The translations under genes and the position numbers were made by a program. Shown piece by piece: positions 1 to 10,388 of a DNA stretch of 37,787 nt. Position 1 is the stretch's first letter. Every line of letters starts with the position of its first letter. Origin of the DNA: Didymodactylos carnosus. Lineage: Eukaryota > Rotifera > Eurotatoria > Philodinida > Philodinidae. Under the pieces are notes generated by a model. That model searched no databases. It worked only from the letters and a program-made list of their open reading frames with translations, and was not told the origin of the DNA. The stretch spans positions 1-37,787 of the forward strand of contig CAJNOQ010000995.1 of assembly GCA_905250885.1 (NCBI GenBank). Direction: 5' to 3'.

Positions 1-410
1 CGATTTCAACTTTGTGACAACAAAAGTGGAAAGGATTTGTTTCCATGCTCTTTCGTTCGTTGAAATTGCTGTGTACTTACTTTGTATACTACTTATTTTT
101 TGAAAAAGTGAAAAAAACAGATATAAACTGCAAAAAATTCGAGTTTTATTTGTAAATCGAGTAATAGTCGGCACACTATTTTAGAAAATATGAAGTGTCT
201 TGTACATAACGGACATTGACTTCTTTTGTATATCTCATTTAAAATGAGAATAACAAAAACACACACGTGTCTATAGACACATAGTATACTATTTATGTTA
301 TAAACAGAATGTGGACTATCTATTTGTATATACCAAAATATAAATTCTCACTTTGAAATAAGAGAAAAAGAACTCTTTTGCGTTCTTGCAATTTAATTGC
401 GAGACCGTGA
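1..410. other. Gene-free AT-rich stretch
   Basis: No coding signal on either strand. The first 30 bases contain a loose match (actttgtgac, then aaaagtgg) to the GTGACGAAAGT-type motif that is arrayed at 7690-8315. The rest is AT-rich with a short acacacacgtgt run near 260. Confidence 0.6.
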
Positions 411-416
411 GTGTAC

Positions 417-556
417 AGCGATCGCGCCGCGAGTCTCACAAGATATTATTTTAAAAAAATACGATTTTACGGAGATCGCGCCGCGACAACACGACTTTAT
501 AGCGATCTCTCCCCGACAAGCGCGAGATAAAAGCGATCGCGCCGCGAGTTAGTCGC
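417..556 (+). repeat. Direct repeats of a GC-rich motif around GCGATCGC
   Basis: Four copies of a ~17-bp motif, consensus AGCGATCGCGCCGCGAG, start near 417, 471, 501 and 532. The third copy is degenerate (gcgatctctccccg). Spacing is about 30 bp for the last three copies and 54 bp for the first. The block is extremely CpG-rich against a strongly AT-rich background. It lies directly next to the foldback element at 560-1475 and may be its subterminal array or an independent minisatellite. The ORF that can be drawn through it is an artefact of local GC content. Confidence 0.75.
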
Positions 557-559
557 GAC

Positions 560-1475
560 CGTTGATCTGGGTAAGGAAAGAGATTTTCATCTGCCTCTCT
601 TGTAGAGCAAGTTGAGGTACCAGTAAAAAATATTTTCACATAACGAGGGTGTTTTGGTTGAGTTCAAAAAGAATTTTACATTTCGTTCAGATTACGACAG
701 CAATCAAGTTTTTACGACCAATTCTATTTTGAATGAATCGAGCACAACGGTGTCCACACGCGTGTAAACAACGAAATAACAGTAAGGCGTTCAATCGATG
801 CTTGAAACGCGTTTTCTATATCGATTAAACGACTAATAATGTGTGGACACCGTTTCTCATCGGTGAGAAAACCTCATGGGTCTGTCCAGTCGTTATAAAG
901 GAGAAGGGCTGATAAGATCATTTTTCATTACACAGATGTTCTTGAAAATTTACATATAAACATAATCAGCAAAAACTTCTGAACAAAACTGTATAAGCAG
1001 AATTTCGAAAATTTTGAAAAAGTTCTCATACTTGGTCGTGCTTATGATCATCGAAATTTTTTTCTTATTTTTAGCTTAAATTTCATCAAAATAGATGTAT
1101 GCCGGGATGCTGATGACGAATATCATAGTTAAAGTCTTTGAAAATGCTTTGGAAAGTACCTAGAATATTTCTTCGTACGGTATGCCGACAAGACTCATTC
1201 GGTTTTCATCTTCTCCTGCCGTTGATCTATTCGATTTTCTGTGTAAACAGAATCTTTTTCTAAGTAAAGAGGTATGATTGATTCAGTCAAAATAGAATTG
1301 GCCGTAAAAACTTGATTGCTGTCGTAATCTGAACGAAATGTAAAATTCTTTTTGAACTCAACCAAAACACCCTCGTTATGTGAAAATATTTCATACAGGT
1401 AACTCAACGTGCTCTATAAGAGAGGCTGAAAGTCTTTGTGGAGAGAGATGAAAATCTTTTTACCTTGGACCTTAA
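560..1475. mobile_element. Foldback element, inverted arms ~180 bp
   Basis: The stretch 560-738 recurs in inverted orientation at about 1277-1475. The best core (628-720 against 1300-1388) is near-identical, including the string ttgaactcaaccaaaacacc in the right arm. The outer parts of the arms are interrupted by small indels. The ~540-bp centre holds no ORF of note but contains its own hairpin (748-852). I found no clear target duplication, so the exact ends are uncertain. It is best described as a foldback or MITE-like DNA element. Confidence 0.75.
748..852. repeat. Nested short element with 12-bp perfect inverted termini
   Basis: CGGTGTCCACAC at 748-759 is perfectly inverted as GTGTGGACACCG at 841-852, giving a 105-bp unit inside the larger foldback. 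The interior contains a second imperfect hairpin (gcgttcaa ... ttgaaacgc). It could be a tiny MITE inserted in the spacer, or structural DNA belonging to the host element. Confidence 0.6.
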
Positions 1476-2066
1476 GGTGGGTCTCCAGGAGCGGTCCTGC
1501 ATAAATTAGTTTTGATCCTTTTCCAAAACGTTGTTTTTTAATTATTGATTTGGAATACGTGATAGTAATGCACCTATCATAACATTTCCATAGGAATTCA
1601 GACAGAACTGTGTTACCAGTGTTCAGGTGTTATGAGGTGACTCCGCTAGTGAATGTATTTGAAACAGGTACCCAAGTTAGGTCTATACTGCGTCCAGCGC
1701 AAGTAAGTGGGTACCTCTCAAGTAATATTTACTTAAAAAAAAGGTAAAGTAAAAACAAGGTTTAAAAAGGTTTATTACTTCAAGCACCTATGACATTCGT
1801 GTAACAGGATACCTGCATAGATATCTAAGAAAGATGCAAGTACTCGGTACATATCGTCGGGTACATTCACTAGGTCACTCTCACATATTCACTGCCATCT
1901 CACATGCCCAGGGATCAACAGCCCTTCCGTTTAAACAGTATGTGTGGCGAGAACCACTACAAATCAAGGTCATGACAATGGCAGCACTCGAATTACCAAC
2001 GTATATGTTGAAAGGAATAACTGAATAGTCAAATAGTTAAATAGCTGAAGGGTTTAGAAAAATTAC
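1476..2066. other. Gene-free stretch with one hairpin
   Basis: No convincing gene. GGTACCCA near 1667 pairs with TGGGTACC near 1708 around a ~30-base loop. A 64-codon open frame on the plus strand at 1834-2028 has no recognisable protein character. The 3' end of the TRPM gene follows. Confidence 0.5.
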
Positions 2067-5000
2067 TTACCTATTTGTTGTAGATGTCTGATTTGAAACA
2101 GTCTGAACATTTCCGTCTGTTAGTGCAATCGTCTAGAAAAGATAGGTTCTATTGTCAAAACTGAGGCGAAAGTTGTCAACCGATACGCACGGTGTTTAGT
2201 TTTTGTAATTCAAGATTAATATTGACAAGTTCTTCTTTTGTAGCTGAACCTGTTTCACTTCTGTCAGCAGCGTCATCCTTCCTGTTTTTAAATAAAACAT
2301 TTCGAAGTATATTTTTCTCTTTTTAAAGTTGACACTGATCTTATTACTGACTTTCTGAATGCATCATCTTCTGTTTTTTTCTGTTTTTCAATCGCAGATC
2401 GTGCGTAACTGTAAGTAGCAGCATTTTCAAAATTATCCCAATATTTATTTGATTTTTGTTCGTCCTTTGCAATCATTTCTAAAAAAAAATATTAATTTTT
2501 AATTTTTATATTTAATTACCGCGCAGATACCCACTAAAAACACGTGATATATGGTCTTTTTTGATACTGTTTGCGTCATTCACTTTAGTTTTTGCATATT
2601 TTAATTTGTACAGTTTTTTTATTAGAACTTTTACAGCCCAGATTAAGTACGTTAGTAGATTCATCGGGGGATAGCCGAATAAGGGGCGCCCAAAATATTT
2701 TCTCACAAATGAATATCGTTGATAACGCCAGAAAAATTCTGTATTCTCTTCAACTTTGACAATTGTACTACTGTAAACAGCGAGAGGAAAATCGGTTAGT
2801 TGAAATTTAAAGTCAGGCAACTTACTTGAATACGGCAATGAGTAAATTTAACAACAAAATTTGAATGAATAACGAATGAATGGCGAGGAGAACGTGGGTA
2901 GCAGTAGCTTCAGCAGCGCCGATTACCGAGGTATTGTTACCATTAATCATCCCTAATATGACAACCAATTAAAAGAGCATATTTAAGATGAAATGATAAA
3001 TACCATCTAGTCTGTCTAGTTCATTTTGCGTATTACCATAGATAAACCAATAGGGTGGATAGAATATATTACTGAAGATACCGTACCCATCAAAAGTAAC
3101 GCTCTGATAACTGATCATCGCTCGTGATACAACACCATACGCAGCAATGAAGATGAATATAATGTAGACAAACGCTGATAAATCCCGTAACTAAGCACAA
3201 AGCAGAATCAGAAATGAAATACATAGCTATTGAAAACCGATATATATCGGTTCGATTGACAATGTATGTCTTGATGCGGTGTCTGATGTCCACCAGAACT
3301 CTCACATACCATATTTTTGATCATAAATAGTTTCGGTCCAAGGTACTCCAGAACAATAATGAACTTCAATGACTGCAAATACCATAATTCCAAATCAAAC
3401 GCCATTAATATTCTAATGTGTAATGATAAGAAATATATTTACTGTGTTTAGGTTGTAGCTTTAGTACCTTGCAGTTGTTAACAGATTTGGCGCATCACCA
3501 TAACCATATCGAAATATTAGTCTCAAATAGAAGAGAACATATAAGGAAACATAAAATACTTTGGAGAATGTTGCTAGCAACCATGAAGTCGATTGATACC
3601 ATCTTTCCTGCATTCTGTTTCGATAATAATATGTCAACTAGTAGTGAAAACTATATAGCAGTTTTTCTACAAAAAAAATCTAACTATTCACCTCTCGTAG
3701 CTCTTCAAGTAATAGCGCTGATACTGTGATAATAACATATATTTCTGTCCAATGTAAGTGACCATCTGTAGTGCCAGGTGCATCAAATTTATACAACATC
3801 ATATAACTAAAGACGAGCAATAAAAATATATAGGCAACCTAAAAGAAGGATGCAGAAATGGATCATAACATTCATCTAAAACTATGATTACTTACAGCAT
3901 CGTAGCACATTTTAATCATTGGACAGGTATGGAAATACCAGAGTCGATTAAAATATTTTGATGCGTTATTATCTGTGTAGTAGTTGATTCCGCGAGATGA
4001 AAAGCTGTAGACACAAAGAAATGATTTAATCTAGCGACAATCTAACAATTTACTTTTGTTTATCGTAATTCGGTGTATCATTCTTTTGATTCCTGTTTGA
4101 CATATCCACATGCTAAAAAAACACGATAGTGTTAACGGTAAAAGAGCGGTCGTTTATACTTATAATTTATATTTGTTGAACGAACATATCCCGTTCTTGT
4201 GTTTCCGTCTTTCGGTATGGGATCCACCACGGGGCAAGGAAGCCGAAGGTGAACAGATTGACCAAAATGAGAGGCTTAGCAGCCACGTTTGCATTTGTCA
4301 TTGCTATTTTATCGTACCAAATTTGGTTTAATAATTCATCAACACATGGCGTAACAAAGAATTTGGCACATTCTCCTGCTACAGCCACCTACGAAAAACG
4401 GCTGTCCCACATCTAAGATTTATTAGTGGAGATAATCATGAACATACCTGCATACACGTCACATATCCAAATAGAGGCACTTCTCTAATAAGTAACTCAC
4501 ACGTTAATTTTTCATTATACGCATAGCACGTCTCTACACAATCAGTTGCATATTTTTCAAATTCCATGGCTTGCTCCATCAGTTTTTGTTTTGAGAATGC
4601 ATTGGTTGCTTCTTTTGAAAAATGTTTGTAGACTCTAGTTGCAATTAAAGCTGCACATATTCTCGGTTTCAAATGCAATAAGAATACTTTGGCTAAATCG
4701 ATTTCAGTTGTGAATAGAGCCCAGAGGAATAAATCTCGAAGTATCTGTTCTTCCTTGTAGTCCTTACCTACACGAGCCCATTCGTTATTTTGATTAATTC
4801 TGTGACCTTGATTTTGACTTGATCCTAACTCGTTCATTTCTTCGCCCAGTTCAGTATAGTGGCTATCCGCTCGTGTCATACATGGACAACAACTGCAGAA
4901 CTTCATCCAAAATTTCGAACAAGAATTGAGTGTGTCCATACCAAATCGTTGTAAACTATTCTGACCTAAATTCTCTATAGTGTAGATTTCATGCATAAAC

Positions 5001-7173
5001 GGACCGATCCACTCAGAGTAAACATTATCTAATGTTTTGAACGAAGATGGTGCTTTTTCACTATGCAAAGTCATTTCGAGGCTCATGTAATCTGTCTAGA
5101 AAAGTCAAAAACGTAATAAAATGATATGTTTTTTTAAAACTAAGTAACGCACCTCATCATTCCGGTTGAATGAATACTGATACCATTCTAAAATGCCTTC
5201 TTTTTTACAAGATGTACGTGGATCAACGCTAGTCCGAAGAAAATAATCGACAAATTCGGGCTTTTTTTCTTCTAGTGCCAATCTGAATAATTTGGAATTT
5301 TCCTCCTGTGGAGAAAAGTGCTTCAAAGCAAAGTTCGTCTTTGGCTTCATTCTTCTATATAGACTTACATCATCCATAGTAACTTCTGTCGATGACAAGT
5401 CTCTTGCTGTGTTTACTCTATCTAGCTGTCGCTTTTGTTCTAATAATTCTTTTGCCCCGTCGAGACAGTCCCATTTTACTGCTAACCGCAGAAGCGGCGT
5501 GAAATTGGTATTCGATTGAGACGTAACATTATCCGTGCTACTACCACTACCGGCTTGGTAAGCTAAAAGCGAAAGCTCATTACATTCCAACTCAGTTTGT
5601 GTTGCCCTTACCAGAAAATATTGCTTTGAAAATTGTATTCGCAACATTCTTATCTCTATCTAACCGAAACACGTGTAGCAGTCTTCGTTTATGTGGATGC
5701 ATGATTTCATTTATTTCGGACACGCATGTTCTGAATTGTTCTGGGTTAAATTCAGTATAAACACTTTTATCACCCACCGGAAAGATGAGACGGAGATTAT
5801 CCTCAATTTCAGTCCGTGTCACATTGCTACAATTCATAAAAAGCTGTCATTTCCAAGAGTCTAACAAGAATTTTACCTACCGTTTACTAGCTCCATCAAT
5901 AGTCGACGTTGCGTCAATTATTTTTGCCAAGACGTCAGCCATACGGCCACTCCCCTATAGTACAAAATGTATCATTATTTGTTCTGTTAATATTGAAAAC
6001 ATACGTCGGTACCTGGATGATAACTACCGGACGTTGCTTTTCTAAATCGTTTTTTATTACTCCTATCGTATTCTTTCCACCCTCTACGATTATTGTGACC
6101 GGACAACCTAAATGTTAACTGTAAGACACTGGACACTGAGTCTTTTTAAACTGACTTTGATGTTTGACGGCAGCGTCCACAAATCTGCTTCGCTGACTAT
6201 CGCTCAAATAACCTTTCAGTTGGCCATTGTCGAATAATAAAAAGTGGGTGTGATTCCATTCAAGTGTTTCGTTAGCTTGCAGGCTCAATAGTTCAGCACC
6301 ACTGCCCAATTGATTTTCGCTGGTGATCTAAACAGATTAAGCTTGAAATTTAAAATGAGTTAAAATTAGCTTATTACCTGTGTCTTCTTCAATAGGGCTC
6401 TGGTATCATCGGTCAGAGTTCCCCATTGTGCTAATCCAATGGCAATCACATTTTTTGGATGTTTTGCCAGTAGCCGATATTGTGAAATGCCTTCACCTAC
6501 CCTTTTGGCTACGCCACTGTTTAAGCCCGTTGTTAAAATCCACGCATCTAAAGTTTGTATGAAGAGTACGGAGATCGTTTCATATCTCTAAAGATTTCTT
6601 TTTACCTGCAATTGTTGCCACCTGTACAATGCCCTCCATGAATTTCTTTTCTAAACGTTCGCTTAGTTGAAAATATTTTGCCCCACCGTAAACACTCATT
6701 ATCAAACTTGGATGCTTTGACCCACAATCTTTCAAGATTAATTCGTACAAAGTATCCAGATTTGTGCGGTTATCACAACGCAGATACTAAACAATTTCAC
6801 ATTTGAATTAATCGTAAAAATACATGTAAAATTGCGATCTTATCAAATTTATCCAACTGAATTCAGCTATAAAATGCATAAAAAATGAACGTTTTACCTT
6901 AGATTTGTTTGGTAAAGTGCCATATACAGATAATGGTACCGCAGTCGTGTGCTTGAATTCATTCCACTTCGAAACCACCGAATCTTCCTCTCTTTTTCTC
7001 GTATATTTGTTTACTTCGCTATCAAAACTATGATCGCGTACAAGACGATTACAACCGCATAGTTGGACAGTTGTGCTCTCATATGATTGTTTGTTAAACG
7101 TGCTACATGTGCGTGATTGTAATCTCTTTGTGTTGCCATAATTAACGACAAGTTCACTCCAGTTATTGTCCAT
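2067..7173 (-). CDS. TRPM-family cation channel, 21 exons, about 1,276 aa
   Basis: Transient receptor potential channel of the melastatin (TRPM) family, a tetrameric plasma-membrane cation channel. I chained exons in phase (high to low): 6898-7173; ~6608-6786; 6378-6547; 6156-6327; 6013-6107; 5881-5954; 5612-5826; 5153-5562; 4448-5095; 4186-4388; 4054-4092; 3896-4004; 3692-3838; 3468-3607; 3310-3412; 3004-3190; 2826-2952; 2520-2770; 2352-2478; 2191-2281; 2067-2132 (TAA stop). Exon 2 limits are uncertain by 1-2 bases, and the 10/11 junction is the weakest: it needs a GTTCGT donor. Family landmarks appear in order: N-terminal LSDAT domain with PVTIIVEGG and GSGRMADVL, the melastatin homology region, six membrane segments, a pore, and the TRP helix WRYQRYSFVRKYFGRP. 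The start is the first in-frame ATG; upstream frames are closed. The C-terminus is short, with no NUDT9 or alpha-kinase domain. No internal stop, so it looks functional. The exact subtype is not assignable. Confidence 0.93.
2520..4004 (-). other. TRPM transmembrane, pore and TRP-helix region
   Basis: Exons 12-18 encode S1 to the TRP helix. S1 and S2 are in 3692-3838, ending in SALLLEELRE, which matches the family's ALEKIRE. S3 is in 3468-3607. S4 is in 3310-3412 (YLGPKLFMIKNM). S5 is in 3004-3190 (FIFIAAYGVVSRA). The pore helix FYPPYWFIYG is followed by NTQNELD where other TRPMs have an FGQ-type filter followed by acidic residues. The outer pore loop lacks the cysteine pair of many TRPMs and has an NNTS glycosylation sequon. 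S6 ends LLLNLLIAVFN, followed by the TRP helix. Confidence 0.9.
5881..6786 (-). other. LSDAT (SLOG-type) ligand-sensing domain of the TRPM channel
   Basis: Exons 2-6 of the channel encode the Rossmann-like LSDAT domain that opens every TRPM protein. The blocks are, in order: PSLIMSVYGGAKYF, AWILTTGLNSGVAKRVGEG, VIAIGLAQWGTL, NHTHFLLFDNG, PVTIIVEGGKNTI and PVVIIQGSGRMADVL. Every glycine-rich turn typical of the family is retained. In TRPM2 this domain binds ADP-ribose; whether this protein binds a nucleotide cannot be told from sequence alone. Confidence 0.9.
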
Positions 7174-7680
7174 TAAACTAAATTGAAACACTTGCCCAGT
7201 TCGTCATGGATCACAACCTGATATAACCGAAGTGTAGAGCTCACTTTTGTTAGTTACGTGTAAACAAAGAGGTATTCTATTTTCTTTTATTGGTGAAAAA
7301 CTGTTGATTACAAGCATCAATTCAAATATTTTATTATTTTTTGAATACACTTTTGTGCGTTAAAAAACTTGTGTATGGATTACGTACATGACTGTTGATA
7401 TAGCCTTCTGCTTGCATCATTTACACAAATGTCAATAATCGTCAAATTGAGAAAAAGATTTAAAATATTTTCATGAGTAAAGTACAATCGCCTTAGCAAC
7501 GTCTTCTTTTATTGTACTTTTCGTCATCATAAACAAACCTTTGTAACTTCTCTTTGTCCTGTTTCACTCTTTTTTCCTTGTCATGCGCGGAAAAGAAATC
7601 TTCGTGCCTTTTTTCTGTCCCACGTGTAATACTTGAAAAATTTTCTTCTTCATATGTGACGTAGGTGTATGACATCTATA
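7174..7680. other. 5' flank of the TRPM gene; one doubtful 60-codon ORF
   Basis: Upstream region of the channel gene, AT-rich. A minus-strand open frame at 7493-7675 would encode a 60-residue, very charged peptide with many Lys, Glu and Arg residues. I do not recognise it. It abuts the motif array at 7690, and no flanking splice signals or partner exons stand out, so I do not call it a gene. No promoter element is identifiable with confidence. Confidence 0.4.
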
Positions 7681-7689
7681 ACTCCACAC

Positions 7690-8315
7690 TTTGGTCACAA
7701 AAGTGGTGAATTTTCATAACCAACTGTGTAATATAACCACAACTATCATCACACCCATCGCGAACTTTCGTCACACTAATAACATAACGGCAATAACGCG
7801 TTATAAAGTGTGACGAAAGTTCATGTGCACAACAACGCTTTATTTTGCCGTTTTTCTCATGTTTATACACTATGATTCTTGACTATAAAAGAACTGCTTG
7901 CATTTGGACTACTCCAGACTGAATTACTCCGAAACGCGATGGACGCTTGATTTCGGTACTCTGACTTTAGAAAAAGCCTTGAAAAGGTTTTTCACGCGTT
8001 TCACTAAGAAAATGCAATGTTTGTAAAGGAAAACGCAAGAAAGTTATTACTTCCGTTTGGACTAATGAACTTTGCACTGCAACCTTGATTGCATCGCAGC
8101 CGTTTCATGCATCGTGTGACGAAAGTGCGTACCACCTGTCTAAAAAACCAGACACTTTCGTCACAACCAACAGAACTTTCGTCATAAAAGAGATTAACTT
8201 TCGTAATCACTATGTAAACATAGCTACACTTTCGTCACATGCCGAAAGAACTTTTGTCCCTGAAAAGAACTTTCGTCATGTGACGAAAGTTCAGCATTAT
8301 CTGATGACAAAAGTG
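7690..8315. repeat. Array of ~11 GTGACGAAAGT motifs in both orientations
   Basis: The motif AACTTTCGTCACA or its complement occurs near 7763, 7809, 8115, 8152, 8173, 8194, 8226, 8250, 8267, 8279 and 8302, some copies degenerate. Two copies meet head to head at 8267-8291 as a palindrome. The outer copies (CACTTTGGTCAC near 7690 and the complement of GTCATCAG... near 8302) point in opposite directions, as transposon ends would. No coding frame of note lies inside. It is probably a non-autonomous DNA element, but no target duplication was found. Confidence 0.7.
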
Positions 8316-8782
8316 CTGTGAAACGATTAAAGATCGACATTCTCAAAGTTTATCAGATGCTGCCTTCAGCCGTACCTGACAATGTTTTTCGATACTTTTT
8401 TCAGCAAAACAAACATCTATTTCGGTCAGCCTTCGTTAACAGTGTAAAACGATATTTTTTCTAGGCACAAACCGCTGACTGATTTTCTTAGTTTAATTTC
8501 CCACATTAGCTTAATGATATTATTGTTTAAACAGCAGGTAAAAATACACATAGTACTTCGTTATTCAAAATCGTTACTCTCATTACAGACACTTTTGTCT
8601 GTCTACGTCCGTCAAGATTAACTTGAGACAAATAGCTAAGCAAATGTACTTTGTTTTTATGAAATGGATAGCCGAAAAATAGAGAGATTGCTCGACACAT
8701 AAATGGTTTTAATGTTTCATCAAAAAGACAACAAAAAACAAGAACCAAAATTTTAATTTAGTTTAGTTTTACATTTAGTTTG
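8316..8782. other. Gene-free stretch
   Basis: No supported gene. Two loosely similar segments (cgatacttttttcagcaaaac near 8390 and cgatattttttctaggcac near 8450) suggest an old short duplication. A 73-codon minus frame at 8527-8748 has no family resemblance. Confidence 0.4.
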
Positions 8783-9049
8783 ACAACCCCTTATCAGATA
8801 GTTACTAGTGGCTGATTTCTGAAAGAATTCAAAGAAGATGCCACGACCGATTTCGAGCTTTCTCAAAGATCTCGCCAGTTGGTTACCTTCAAGAAAGACA
8901 GAATTAGGGTACGACATCGCAACACAACTCAGTCCACCCCGTATGAGAGTGTTACTATTCCTTGTTCTGATCGAACAGAGAATGATAGAATGATAACTTT
9001 CATACGATGAGAATGCAGCGCAATATCACTGACTACTGCACGGATTTAG

Positions 9050-9200
9050 GAACGATGCGCACAAACAATGTTGCGTACGGATTCATGCGCACGCGGAAAC
9101 TTGCGCACGGAATCATGCGCACGGGTACCTTACGCACGAGGAATGTTCCGCACAGGAATCTTACGCACCAGGTTGTTACGCACGGATACTTGCGCACGTA
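9050..9200 (+). repeat. TGCGCACG motif array, left arm
   Basis: About ten copies of an 8-10 bp motif, consensus TGCGCACGG with variants TACGCAC and CCGCAC, are spaced about 14-15 bp apart. The intervening bases are semi-conserved (gaatc, gaaac, ggtac). The array is mirrored in the right arm at about 9890-10045. Confidence 0.8.
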
Positions 9201-9434
9201 ATACAGAATGAGATAGAAAATCAAACTGATGATGTTCTGTCATCACAGCTATTTTTTAGCTTTCAGTTTTTAAAGAACATAACTAATTATTGTTAATAAA
9301 CTGCAATATTACACTACTATACACTTTCGAAATTTTATTTTTATTTTATTTAAGGGAAATATTATGAGCTAGATTATTGATTTGATCAATTATATCTGTA
9401 TGTGGATTTAACACTAAATTTAATAAACGTTGAT

Positions 9435-9779
9435 CTAAATGTTGAATTTTCGTAATAATAATTTCGTCGTATCACGATTACAATTGGAAACATGTGTACC
9501 TTTTCGTTCTAATATATCATTTGTTACATTACATGTATGTAAATGATAATGACAACTAAAGTGTTTATGGTTCTCACAGCGCCAGTACGTTTTTAAATCC
9601 GTTTGACGATCTTTTACATATGAATACCCGTCGTCAATCATGAGTAGTCGAGCTTTCGTAGTTATAGTCATTTCACGTTGAGAAGTCATAGTACAGAAAA
9701 TGTCGAAAGTGTATAGTAGTGCAGCACTATATTGCACAGAACTATCTTTTATAGTACTATATTGTTTACGAAACATCAT
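9435..9779 (-). CDS. FLYWCH-type zinc finger protein of the foldback element
   Basis: A 114-codon single-exon frame in the centre of the foldback. From about residue 40 it reads like a FLYWCH zinc finger: a KARLLMIDDGYSYVKDR strand, then YWRCENHKHFSCHYHLHTC, then a glycine and a final metal-ligand region GTHVSNCNRDT. The fold normally uses two Cys and a closing H-x-H; here the last pair looks like His then Cys, so the site may be altered. FLYWCH domains are common N-terminal DNA-binding modules of Mutator-like transposases. This copy lacks any DDE catalytic part, so it is a solo domain or a decayed fragment. Start could be the first Met or an internal Met near residue 31. Confidence 0.65.
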   Translation of the reverse strand: MMFRKQYSTIKDSSVQYSAALLYTFDIFCTMTSQREMTITTKARLLMIDDGYSYVKDRQTDLKTYWRCENHKHFSCHYHLHTCNVTNDILERKGTHVSNCNRDTTKLLLRKFNI

Positions 9780-9889
9780 CGTTTAGTTTAGTTTATTAAC
9801 AATAATTAATTATGTTCTTTAAAAACTGAAAGCTAAAAAATAGCTGTGATGACAGAACATCATCAGTTTGATTTTCTATCTCATTCTGT

Positions 9890-10045
9890 ATTACGTGCCC
9901 AAGTGTCCGTGCGTAACAACCTGGTACGTAAGATTCCTGTGCGGAACATTCCTCGTGCGTAAGGTACCCGTGCGCATGATTCCGTGCGCAAGTTTCCTCG
10001 TGCGCATGAATCCGTGCGCAACATTGTTTGTGCGCATCGTTCCGG
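9890..10045 (-). repeat. TGCGCACG motif array, right arm
   Basis: Inverted counterpart of the array at 9050-9200, with the same motif and spacing. Point differences between arms show they have diverged since they last matched, but the register of the motifs is kept. Confidence 0.8.
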
Positions 10046-10388
10046 AACCCCTACTGCACATACTCAAAAGAATGAATGATGTCTAATAGAATGGAAAGAA
10101 AGAAATACTTAGTGGAGAGAAGAAGAATATGTGCAGTGGCCAGTGATATTGTGCGCTGTTTTCATCGTGTGAAAGTTATCATTCTATCATTCTCTGTTTG
10201 ATCAAAACAAGGAATAGTAACACTCTCACACGGCGTGGACTAAGTTGTGTTGTATGTCGTGCCCTAATTCTGTCTTTCTCGAAGGTAACCAACTGATGAG
10301 ATCTTTGAGAAAGCTCGAAATCGGTCGTGGTACCTTCTTTTGATTCTTTCAGAAATTAGTCGCTAGTAACTATCTGATAAGGGGTTGT

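Larger units (their letters stand above)
8783..10388. mobile_element. 1.6-kb foldback DNA transposon with FLYWCH ORF
   Basis: Left arm 8783-9301 is repeated inverted at about 9788-10388. Both ends read ACAACCCCTTATCAGATAG inwards. The arms pair almost throughout, except that the right arm carries ~100 extra bases (about 10045-10145), which themselves have inverted ends (ctgcacatac / gaatatgtgcag). Each arm contains an array of TGCGCACG motifs. The ~490-bp centre holds one minus-strand ORF with a FLYWCH-type zinc finger. Long arms plus a FLYWCH domain point to the Mutator-like/Phantom group, but no catalytic domain is present, so the element would be non-autonomous. No convincing target duplication. 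Confidence 0.82.

Noticed and set aside
1834..2028. 64-codon plus-strand ORF downstream of the TRPM gene
   Set aside because: No family resemblance, no splice or promoter context, and it lies in repeat-bearing flank.
9050..9200. CRISPR-like regularly spaced repeats
   Set aside because: Units are only 8-10 bp with 5-bp gaps, the array is mirrored in an inverted arm, the genome is eukaryotic, and no cas genes are present.
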